Shown here: positions 38,328 to 50,627 of the stretch, piece after piece
How the letters are laid out: every line of letters begins with the position of its first letter
Position numbering within the stretch: the first letter of the stretch is position 1
Source of the DNA: Unio delphinus
Taxonomy: Eukaryota > Mollusca > Bivalvia > Unionida > Unionidae
Direction: 5' to 3'
Assembly: GCA_029339505.1 (NCBI GenBank)
Contig: JAQISU010000163.1
Coordinates: 1,798,001-1,862,000, forward strand
DNA: 64,000 bases
Position numbers and translations under genes: made by a program
Notes under the pieces: model-generated
Told to the model about the DNA's origin: nothing
What the model saw: the letters and a program-made list of their open reading frames with translations, nothing else
The model's database searches: none

Positions 38328-41300
38328 GTCTAAAAGATCTGACAAATCTTTGTCATGGCTGATAGCACATGTACCAGAATGGCGGAATGTGTCTGATATC
38401 ATGGAGCGGTAACATTTGAGAATAACTGGAGCCAGATGTTTCTCCTTGAAAAGCCAGAGAAAAGTTGGCCAGTTGAGGGATTGTGACACTCAGAGGAACA
38501 ATGTGAATGATATGGTACCAGTCTCTGAAAACATGCCACTTGCCCTCGTAAACCTTCAGAGTAGAGGGCCTTCTTGCTCTCGAGATTCTCTCCGCAATCA
38601 AAGATTTAAATTGTTTGTCTTGCAAGGCTGTCTGGACAAGAGCCAAGCTTGAACAAAAAGACGGTCCGGACAGGGGTGGAACACCCCTGGCCGCGGTTGC
38701 TTGTGAATACTTGTGCTGACTGTAATCTTCCTGGGTAGATCTATCGCCTAGATTGAGTAGATCGGAGACCCAGTAGTTGTTCCATCTGAGAAGGGTAATC
38801 AGAACCATCTGACAATTCTGACCCCTTAACTTCTGGATTAATTCCAGTACCAAGACCGTGGGAGGGTAGGAGAATGACCACAACCCTTCCCAGGTGATTG
38901 ATCGAGCATCCACGACCCAAGCTTCTGGGTCTGGAACCTGTGAGATGAAAGGTGGAGAATTTGCTATTCCACCTTGTTGCAAAAGATCAATCATCGGACG
39001 TCTCCAAAGTGTGTCGATTGGAAGAAAGTCCGATTGATGGAGTGACCATTCTGTGTGTCTGAATTGTACATTGAGGTGGAGATTGTCGAACCAATGTAGA
39101 AACTGCCAGTTCAGATTGCACAGGTCTGGTGATTGGTGTCCCCTTGTTTTGAGGCAAGGCACCACCACAATGTTGTCTGACATAATGAGGGCAGTTTGTA
39201 ATAAGAGTTGATCCTGCCCGAAATGAAAGACATTGATGACAGCCGTTATTTCTGAAAGGTTGATGTGGAAAGGGCTCGCCCCTGGCACCCACGTGCCGCT
39301 GACAGTATCTAAGTCCGGCAACAGGTGGGCACCCCAACCGTAGGTATTAGTGGTGGAACATACCGTTATCCCCTTGGGGTATCTCCAGAGTAATCCCTGT
39401 GGACAGCCTACAGGGGTTGTGCCATTGACTCAAGAATGATCGTATCTCTGGCGTGAGCATGACTGTTTTCTGGGATCGAAGGGACTTGAAAATGGCGCAA
39501 TTACGCTAGCAAAGTCCTTTGTAAAGGGCGCCTAAAAGGACGGCTGAGAGGGATCAAGTCTGCTGCCGCATTGAATAATCCGAGGATCTGCAACTCTCTC
39601 GCTAAAATGCGCATCCTGTCGGAAACGGACTCTACGAGTGCAATTATCTGGATGATCGCAAACTCGAAGAAGCCTTACCAGATTCAGATCGGGAGAAACT
39701 CCACCCAAATGGACCAAAATCCGGATTGGACAGAGATCAGACTTTATCCAGTTCATGAGAAAGCCTATATGATGTAAAGTGATATAAGATCGTTTCTGCC
39801 TTTGAGCAGAGTAGAACTTGACAGATGTTACTGGAGGATGTCGTCCAAATATACTGCCGACGCAATAGATGAAGTCGAGCGGAACAGGGTGACGACGTAA
39901 TCCATAACCTTGGTACTAGCCCAATGGCTTAAATTTAGGCCAAAGGTATGACATGGAACTGATAAGCCTAGTCCCGACAAGCACAACGGAGAATGTCCGC
40001 AACTCGTGGGATAGGGACGTGAAATGTGCGTCGGTCATATCTAGCCAGCATATGATGGGGTTTAAGCGACGTGCCCTTCAGACATGCGTCACGACGTATC
40101 AGGTCTAGGTTGGCAGAAGCAGTCAGCGCATTGGCCATGGAATGGTGAGCTGCCCTGTTAAGAACCCTAGCTAACCGGGCCGTCGAATCCCAAGCATGTT
40201 CATTGCCAGATTTATCAGCGATCCTGAAAATGGCTAGGGAGGCTAGATCTAACAGTGAAAACGTAGCGACTACATTTCGAACCAGCTTGGACTTGGCATT
40301 GAACACCGTTTAGTCCACTTTATAAGACAATGGAGCAGACATATGGACTGCTGCCATATTTTTATCCAGAGCCGGGACCTCAGTACTGAACGCACCGGAG
40401 TGAGTTTTGTACCATCGACCTGAAAACGACGCTGGTACTTGGCTTTCAGAAAAGAAAAACCTTAGCAATTCCTGGATCCCCTATACGTGTCGACAGACGG
40501 TCATTAATTTCCTTAATTTTGTCGACTGGGGAAGGAGGCGGAAGGATAGAGTCTCTTCCCCCTCATCCAGATCGACCAACGCTCTAACCTTATAGTCGGT
40601 AATGGCAGCAGGAGGTGGAGGGCATTCTGAAGGGGCCAACACCCTATAAATTTCCTCCACTGCGGCTTTGAAGCTGAACTCAGTCCGTTCCATAGTTGGA
40701 TCTGCATACCGCTGATTTGCCTGCGACTCATCGCACTCACTATGTACATAATCTTGCTCTGGTAAAGCATCCATATCGGGGTAATGCATACCAGGTGGCA
40801 TAGATGACTCGATTCCATCATCTCTGATAAAGGCATTCACTCTCCCTTGTGGATGAGCTGTTAGCCTATGGACGGCCGGCAATGCCGAATGAATTGATTG
40901 GCATATGTTTGGCCTGAATGACTGCGACGGGCCGGCTATGACCAGCACCGACCGCTCGAATGGTCGGGTTGGATCGAGAGATTCCTCGCCAACTATCTGT
41001 GTCATGGTAGTGATATGTAACCGGTAGTACGGATTGACAGACGGAAACATCATTAGAATCTTCGTCAATCCGATTTGTGCGGATTGCGGTATGATAAAAG
41101 TCCCCGTGCTGGTACAGCGGTATAGTCGGATGGACTGGTATAAGACTAAAATCTCCATACGGTTGGACGACCGGTGCCTGTTGGGCTGGACGGCCGGAGC
41201 CGGATGAACGGTCAGTGCCGGCAAGTGTCGGCTGAAAGCTTGGCTGGACGACCGGTGCCATATGGGCTGAACGGTCATTGCCGGATCGCCTGGTGCCGGT

Positions 41301-44300
41301 TAGTGCCGGCTGGAAGGTCTGCTGGATGACCGGTGCCATATGGGCTGAACGGTCATTGCCGGATGGACGCCCGGTGCCGGATGGTGCCGACTGTAAGGTA
41401 ATAACAATTACATAATGCTTATGTAGTGCGTCCAGCACTGCGCGCCCATCTACCATTCGCTCAGAGGGAATGTTGGTTCTGGTACAGCTTGCATATCTGT
41501 ACAGCATACAAGGTGACTTAGATGACGCAATTCTGTCATAATTGACACTTTCACTAAATCTCCCTTGTGGAGAAGCCGTGAACATATGGACGGCCGGCAC
41601 TGCCGGCTGATTGAACTGGCGGATGGTCGTCCTGAAAGACCTGTTCTGGTAAAGCTGTCATATCTGGGTAGCGCATACCAAGTGGCATAGATAACTCAAT
41701 TCCGTCACCTCTGATAATGTCACTAATTCTCCCTTGTTTTAAAATCACACCGTCACGTATTTGACATGACGGCAGGTGTACACCGGCAATACCGACTAAT
41801 TTGTCTGGTATATGGTCGGCCGGAATGTCGGCGAAGGTCCAGCTATGACCGGCACCTGCCTCTCGAATGGTCTGATTGGACGGAGATTCATCTATAACAT
41901 TTCTCTCATGGTAGTGATATGTAACCAGTAGTGTAGATTGACTGACGGGTACATAACTATAATCTCCGTAAATCCGATGTACAGCCGGTGCAGGTTGATG
42001 CCGGCTGGAAGACCGGTGCCATTTGGGCTTAACGGTCGTTGCCGGATGGTCGGCCGGTGCCGGTTGATGCCGGCTGGAAGGTCGGCTGGACGACCGGTGC
42101 CATTTGGGCTGAACGGTCGCTGCCGGATGGACGGCCGGTGCAGGTTGATGCCGGCTGGAAGGTTGGCTGGACGACCGGTGCCATTTGGGCTGAACGGTCG
42201 TTGCCGGATGGACGGCCGGTGCCGGTTGATACCGGCTGGAAGGTCGGCTGGACGACCGGTGCCAATTGGGCTGAACGGTTGTTGCCGGATGGACGGCCGG
42301 TGCCGGTTGATGCCGGCTGGAAGGTCGGCTGGACGACCGGTGCCATTTGGGCTGAACGGTCGTTGCCATATGGACGGCCGGTGCCTGTCGACGCAGGCTG
42401 GAAGGTCGGCTGGCCGGCCGGTGCCATTTGGGCTGAACGGCCGGTGCCTGTTGATGCAAGCTGGAAGGTCGGCTGGCCGTCCGGTGCCATTTGGGCTGAA
42501 CGGACGGTGCCGGATGGACGGTTAATGCCGGTTTGCCTGCTGAAGTGCCGACTGAACTGACGGTGTCGGCTGGACTGACAGCTGGAAGGCCGGCGAAAGT
42601 GCATTTTAAAATGGATCCAATTGATCCAGCATAGACTCCATGCGTCCGGACTTACAGGCCCGAAAGCCATGTACGGATCTGCGGTGAAATTTACACCCAC
42701 TGGGCAGCCTAAACCATGTCAACATAATTTCCTCCATTTCCACATTGCCAACACCCATTTTGCCATTCATGCCTTCGTTGTCGACTTTGCTTACTGAAAC
42801 GACAAAAGAAGAGAACAAAGCACAAATTAAAAAATTCAGCATATTATTAATTCGATAATACTATAACCGTTATTAACGGAGTAGTCAAATTATTCCGTGC
42901 CATGTTAACTCTTAATGACAACACTAGTTATCGCCGTGAGCGTGTTGCAATGGTTCGTTCAAGACGAAGTCTACTGAAACGAAAAAGATGATAAACAAAG
43001 CACAATTAGCAATTCAGCACGCTATTAAGTCGCTATTACCATAACCGTAACTAACGGAGGAAGTGAAATGATTTAGTGTCGCGTGAACTCATGACTACAA
43101 CATGAATTCCGCCAAAGCACAAATTAAAAATTCAGCATATTATTAATTCGATAATACTATAACCGTTATTAACGGAGTAGTCAAATTATTCCGTGCCATG
43201 TTAACTCTTAATGACAACACTAGTTATCGCCGTGAGCGTGATGCAATGGTTCGTTCAAGACGAAGTCTACTGAAACGAAAAAGATGATAAACAAAGCACA
43301 ATTAGCAATTCAGCACGCTATTAAGTCGCTATCACCATAACCGTAACTAACGGAGGAAGCGAAATGATTTAGTGTCGCGTGAACTTGTGACTACTACACG
43401 AAATTCCGCCATTAATAGTCGCAACTGGTCGTTCAGAGACGAAGTCTACTGAAACGGAGAAAAAGATAAACAAAGCACAAATTAAAAATTCAGTACGCTA
43501 TTAAGTCGCTATTCCATAACCGTAACTAACGGAGGAAGCGAAATGATTAAGTGTTGCGTGAACTCGTGACTACAAGACGAAGTTCGCCATTAAAGTCGCA
43601 AATTGGTCGTTCAAAGACTTTTTTGAAGTCTACTGAAACGTCAAAGAAGATAAATAAAGCACACATTATCAATGCAGCACGTTATTAGTCGCTAATATCG
43701 TAAACGTTACATACGGAATAAGCGAAATTATTGAGTGCTACATGTATTACATGCTAGTACCGCCATAAGCGTGCTTTGACCACGTTGCAACCTGGTCCGA
43801 AGTCTAGAAAAGGTGACAAAGTCACTCAAATTGGAAAATATTGTAAAATAATGTATACGACCTGTAGAGGAATGATTATCCAACACAGTAATTCCAAATT
43901 TAACTTCGGATGGTCAGAATTTACACTAAGATGGCTTGGATTCATTGGAGGTCTAATTGTACGTGTTTTCGCGTACAGCGAAGCTAAAAAACTAAAGAAG
44001 CGACACCTAACGGGCGGCAAGGGGAGGTAATGGGCAAGAGTTATTGCCCTTTGTCTATGTGACATAGACAGGAAAGACGAATTTTCGTCTTTTGGTAGGG
44101 CTGGATTCGCGAGGTAGCAGGCTAATATCCCTAAAGTAATGTGATTGGGGAACGTATTCAAAGGAGAAACTACAGAGCTCTCTTTGATAAGCTACCAGGA
44201 ATCCAACTGCTGGTCCTTGATTCTCAGTATCTTTGGGGTTTTTTTAACTTTAATTTTACTAATTCCAATGAAAGCTCTGTAACTTACCTACAGCTGCAGC

Positions 44301-47300
44301 CTGGTAACAGGTCCTTTTGAGTGTGTTGAAATCCTCCCCTTGAACTGGATGTTGAGACAAGTACATCTCTGATAGATCACAAACCTAGAAAAGAATCCAA
44401 TACAAATCATGAAGCCAACCATTTTGAAAAATCTGTAGCCTGAGTCAACAAGAGACACTGCCAATCATGCTGACAGATCTAGAGTTTGAGTCAACTTGCC
44501 AATTCATTTTAAAGATCTGTATTTTGAGTTAACAAGTCACTTTGTCAATCATTTTGGAAGATCTGTTGTTCGAGTTAACAAGTCACCCTGCCACCTAGCC
44601 TGTAATATCTTTAGCCAAGTTAAAAAGGCACTTGCCAATTAGTTTGTATTTTGAGTTAACAAGTCGCCTTGCCAGTTAGTTTTAAATATCTATTTTGAGT
44701 AAACAAAAATCTGAAGCTTTGAGTTAACACAGCACCTTCCCAATCAGTTCAAAAGCTCTATAGTTTGTGTTAACATGGTATTTTGACAGTTATTTTAAAA
44801 GATCTACTGTTTAAGTTAACAATGCACCAATAAGTTTAAAAGATCTGTAGTTTGTTTTAACAAGGAACATTGCCATATAATTTAAAAGCTCTATAGTTAA
44901 TTAAGCACTTGCCAATCAGTTTGTGAGGTCTTTAGTTTGAGTTAACAAGGCATGATATCATTGAAAATATTCAGTAAGGTTTTAAAAACATGTCTTAGCA
45001 ATCCAGCATGTTTCAGTCAGTTGTTTCAGATTCTAGCTGTAATATTGTACACCTGACTTGGTAGGAAGTATATATAATGATCTGTTGTGCTTTAAGAAAA
45101 AGATGTTTTCACAAAAGAACAAATTGTTATATCTTCCTAAAACAAGGCCAATAAAATGCATATTGTACCAAATCACTGAGAAACACAATAATATGAAGGA
45201 AACATGCAATAAAATGCATATTGTACCAAATCACAGAGAAACACAATAATACGAAGGAAACATGCAATAAAATGCATATTGTACCAAATCACAGAGAAAC
45301 ACAATAATACGAAGGAAACATGCAATAAAATGCATTATGTACCAAATCACAGAGAAACACAATAATACGAAGGAAACATGCAATAAAATGCATATTGTAC
45401 CAAATCACAGAGAAACACAATAATACGAAGGAAACATGCAATAAAATGCATATTGTACCAAATCACAGAGAAACACAATAATACGAAGGAAACATGATAG
45501 ACTGATGCAAGATTTTGTGTGATAGCCACAGGATCACATTAGGGAGACAGAATTATTTGTGAGAGAGATAATGCCAAGCTCCCTGACACACGATATTCTG
45601 TTCATCAATCACGGACACAATCACTTTTATAAGATATAACAAGATTAGTAGGCTTCAATCAAGCTCAGTTTTGTATATCCTGTTAAAAGATACTTTCTCT
45701 GATTCTGAAACCTGATGTGTGATGTGATTCAGATTTTTAATGTAGCTTCAACAATGTTTCAGTTATATCACAATGATGTCTGCAAAAATGCGGCAGTTTA
45801 TAGTGATGTCTAGCACTGGGGCCTCATGCTGCAGACATGTAATATGATGTCCCACCCATTCACATTACCCTGAGACCAGGCTGACCAGTCCTAACACTAA
45901 CCTCTTAATGCTGAGTGCCAAGCAAGGCAGAGGATGGTAGCATTTTTATAAGTTTTTGGTATGACTTGGCTGGGGGTCAAACCCACGATCTCCCACACCT
46001 GAAGCAGATGCTCTAACCACTAGGCCACCAGAGCAGTCACTGAAACCTGAATTTTGATGATTAGTGTATATGAATACTTTGTCATCTGAATGAGATACAT
46101 TGGGTCATGGAAGATTTCTCATGTGGTGTCAAACAACACTAACAGGAGGTCACTTCATCAACAGATTTGCTCATTTATTTTATTCTATACATTATGGGCC
46201 TCAGTAATGGATCAAAAGATGCAACATGGACTAGAAGGATAACACCAATGATTTGAAACTCCTGAAGTAAAGCAACATCAAAAATATTTTTGGATAAACG
46301 GAATGTGGAATATGCAGACATGATTTTGACCTTTAAAAAAAAGAACTGAAATGTGAAAGGGGGTTTGGGGGTACTCCCCCATCAGGGCCTCAAGGGGCAG
46401 CACTGCTGATCAGGGGGTTCCAGGTGGGTCAGAGACCCCCGACTAAAAATGCCTTTTACATGCATGAAAATCTGCTCCTGGTGCAACTTGTGACGAAAAT
46501 ATGTAACAAAATAATCATTTGAAAAACTAATAAACTTACCAAAAATTTGAATAATTTTACAATATTTATTGTCACATGAATTTGTTCTCCAATACTATTG
46601 GTACTTAAGTTATTTCATGTGCATGTCAGTGTTCACATCGTAATTAAGCCAATAATTAGGCATTTTTTGCTGCCAACATATTATACTTCTCTCTTTTCAT
46701 AACAAATATGTAAAATAAACACCCAAATACATCATCTAAATAAAAATAATCCCATATATTCACTTGTCTTTTTGTCCACTGAACACAACCTGTTGATATG
46801 CTAGTTGAGCTCTTTTTGCGGCTTTAAGAAAGATTTCCGTTTTATTAAAAACCTTAATCTAAACTTTTTGTGTCATCATCTCTCTCAACAACTACAGCAC
46901 GCTTCTTCTTTCCATTGCCATCTGTTTCCTTTACACGAAGATTCATTGGATGAATTTAAACTTTTGACCAATCAGAATACTCTTTATGAGAGTCGTGGGC
47001 TTAATATATGGAGCAAATATGTTACAAGGGTTGTTGCAGAATGGGACTGAAAAGAATGGTTAAAAACCGGAAAAACAACGGATCATTTTTTAATATAAAA
47101 ACGGACTATATCAAGAAAAATTGGATTCAAGTCAGGAGAAAAGCATAATTCCATTTTAAAACAGAGACAAATCATGTCTGAAAATGGCTACATAGCTGAG
47201 AGAGCAAAGCTGATATTCAGAGGGTTCTGCAAATCTGAAAATATTTAATAAATTCATGTTACATCAAATGAAAAAAAAACACAAAGAGCGTCAATTTAAG

Positions 47301-50300
47301 AATGTGCCTAGTTGACCATGAGATGTTATGGATTATGATGTCATCGATACGGCATTGTCAAGAAGTATCTTTAACTAAATGTTTGTAATCCTGTATCACC
47401 TGTTCACCAAGCTTCTATGGACCTTAGGTGACTCTAAAAGACCAAAATGTTATCATTGTGATGAAGATAATGCTTCCATCACACAAGTGATTGCTTTGCA
47501 GGCAAGAAAATAAAGCTATGCTATTTATATGGCTAGTTAATTTATATTATTACAAGCCAGCACTCCCCTCCCCCTTGACCCAGGAGTCACACACCCAAAC
47601 ATATTAAATATATGATATACTCTCGTGCTTTTACTCCATCTTTAAACTTAAACAGAAAAATTTAAAAACATCACTGCAATTTCTATTTTGGTATATTTAT
47701 CCTCTGACTCTTGACTCCCTCTCAGAGACCCCAGAGACATGGCCCAAAGACTCCAGTGACATGGCCCAGAAACGCCAGGGATATTTACCACAGGGAAAAC
47801 ATATGTGTCACGTTTGCTGTCTTTCCAAACAGCAATTTATAAGGTCTGTGGTTACAGACAACATAAATATAGATTGAGAGAGGGTATCATAATAACTGCC
47901 ATTAAAGAAGGTAATAAATCATAAAATTATCATGTTTTCATTAGTTATCTTGCCTTTATAAAATGATCATGTTTCCATTAGTTATCTTGCCTTTATAAAA
48001 TTATCAAGTTTCCATTAGTTATCTTGCCTTTATAAAATTATCATGTTTTCATTTGTTATCTTGCCTTTATAAGACTATCATTTTTTCATTAGTTATCTTG
48101 CCTTTATAGAATTATCATGTTTCCATTAGTTATCTTGCCATTATAAAATTATCATGTTTTCATTTGTTATCTTGCCTTTATAAAATTATCATGTTTCCAT
48201 TAGTTATCTTGCCTTTATAAAATTATCATGTTTTCATTTGTAATCTTGCCTTTTTCCATTTGTTGTCTGACTGAAGTCTGCTATGCACTGCAACTCTATG
48301 ATCTGTGGATAGTGAGGCCAGGATGCATCTGTAAGAATACAAACAAGAATCCATTGAATGGAATGTTGCTCCACTATCTGAAAAGAATTTCCAGGAATCC
48401 AAGATATAACCATTTCTTCTCTTTAAGTGATAAGTGTTGAAACCATCTCTGATATTCATGTGCAACAAGATTTTCAAATTAACTGCTGTTTCAACCATAC
48501 TAGACATAAGATCAATACCATTTTCATGTACAATAAACTAGACACCATAAGAAGACCTTCAGTGGAAATCCAATATGGCCATAAATTCAAGAGAACTTGA
48601 CAAAAAATTCTCGGAACAATTCATTTTGGCATCCAAATTGGATATCATTTTCCTTCAGAACAAAATAGAAAAAAAAAGAACTCCTCTGGTGAAAATTCAA
48701 TATGACTTTAATAGTGACATGAAGATGGCTGCCATGGTGACCCTATTCAAGGTTCATATAGTACCAACTACACATCATATGAATGCTTCAGATGAAAACC
48801 TAATGTCAATATTGCTTCTCGTTTAAGAGGCGCAAGGAGATTTATTTTCAAGATAGTGGAAGTGGTTGCCATATCGATTTCAGATTCGCACCATTTTTAT
48901 TGAAATTCAAATGCCACAAGTCTTCAAAGTGAAAACTCCATCTGATAAGACTTCTCAATCAGGTGGAATAACAATAACAAGAGTTTCAAGATGGCTGCTG
49001 TGGTCACCATATTGGATGTTTCAATGGAAACATTCATTAAGATCTAACTACAAAGATTACGTGTCTGCTGTCACAAACCCCATGCTGATATGACTTTTTA
49101 GTCAATGCAAATAAAAATTTCAAGATGGCTGCTATGATGGCCATTATGGCATCATTTTCATTATGATCAACTATACATCCTAAAAAGTCTTCTTTTAAAA
49201 ATCTATACTGACATGATCATTCATTGAAGATTAGTAGCAATAACAAATTTCCAAGAAGGCCGCTAAGATGGTCCTTTTGGTTGTCTGTGGCTGTGCAGAC
49301 GATTTTCATTTAGGATGAAACAGACCTCAGGATGAATATGTGTGTAAAGTTTTGTTTATGCCTATTTTAGGTAAGAAGCTTGTGCTCAATGTCCAGCTGC
49401 GCTCAAAATGAAACCAAAATTGTAGTCACTTATAATTATTGCAAGATTATGTTATTAACCAGGAAAATGAAACATGTAATTTTAGCAGTAAAAATAGTTA
49501 TCATGATTTCAAGTGACTCAGATGCACGCACTAATACAATAACAGTATGTTTATCTAAATTTCTCACAGGGCACCATCATACATTGCATATGCAACTGTT
49601 ATCCACATCTGTATGATGTCGGGTTAGATTGGGATCAGAAGTAGTTTTGATAAACAGCTGTGTTCAACAAATCTCAGTTTCATATCACATAACAGGCCAG
49701 TGTGAAAAGCAAAAAATCACAGACCACATAGCTAACTAACCAGTTAGAATTGTCAGAAGTCACTGTCCATATAAACAGTCAATGGCACTTGGAATTAAAA
49801 GACATCACTGACCATATAAATAGTCACTGGCTTTTAGAATTACAATAAATCCGGGTACAAGTCACTGACCAGATAATTGGTCTGTTAGAATTATAAGAAA
49901 TTACTGTTCACCAGCAGTTAGGTTTCACACAACACATAATTTTTCTATTTCCTTGTTTATTTTTTCAGACAATCCAATTTATCTACAATACTCTTCTCAT
50001 CAATCAAGTTTATTCTATCCATGTCTTTTAAGAGACAGGCCAATGATAGTTCATAATATCAAATTCATTCTATAAATGTCACTTCATAGTGTAGAGACAG
50101 GCCAGTGATAGTTCATAATATCAAATTCATTCTATAAATGTCACTTCATAGTGTAGAGACAGGCCAGTGATAACACATCATATCCATGCCATGCCCCAGT
50201 GCTAGACATCACTATGAACTGACTCAATGCAGACATCATAGCAATGACTGATTTTTTTTAAAGCTACGTTAAAAAATCCTAATCACACACATTGACAAGA

Positions 50301-50586
50301 AATTGCATTTATTTGCTTCTGAAGCACAAAGGGCTGCAATTCCTTTTAAATTTGCAGTTTAAAAGTATAAAGTTCTTTAGAAAAATATACCTTTCACATT
50401 GATCTGCCCCTGAAGGGGACCAGGCAGCCCCACAGAAAGATTTTCCTATACCAACAGAAGAAGTCAGGTTAGGGTTGAGGGCCCTGTCAACACACCATCT
50501 ATTTAACTCTGCTGAAATACACAAAGTAGAGAATTGACAGAAAATTAGCTGCATACACATAACCAGTAAATATTGAAATGTTATGG

Positions 50587-50627
<41 letters not shown>

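Larger units (their letters stand above)
37037..44169 (-). mobile_element. DIRS-type retrotransposon, copy B (7.1 kb), in intron 5
   Basis: Same family, orientation and architecture as copy A: terminal repeats at 37037-37242 and 43984-44169, internal complementary region at 37302-37399, then recombinase, RNase H, reverse transcriptase and gag going right. Compared with A it lacks about 0.7 kb at the start of reverse transcriptase and 49 bp of RNase H, has more gag repeat units and an extra leader repeat, and carries a long T run. Not autonomous. Confidence 0.9.

Noticed and set aside
45961..46031. tRNA gene
   Set aside because: A and B boxes are present, but the cloverleaf does not close and the sequence continues into a SINE body with a target duplication.
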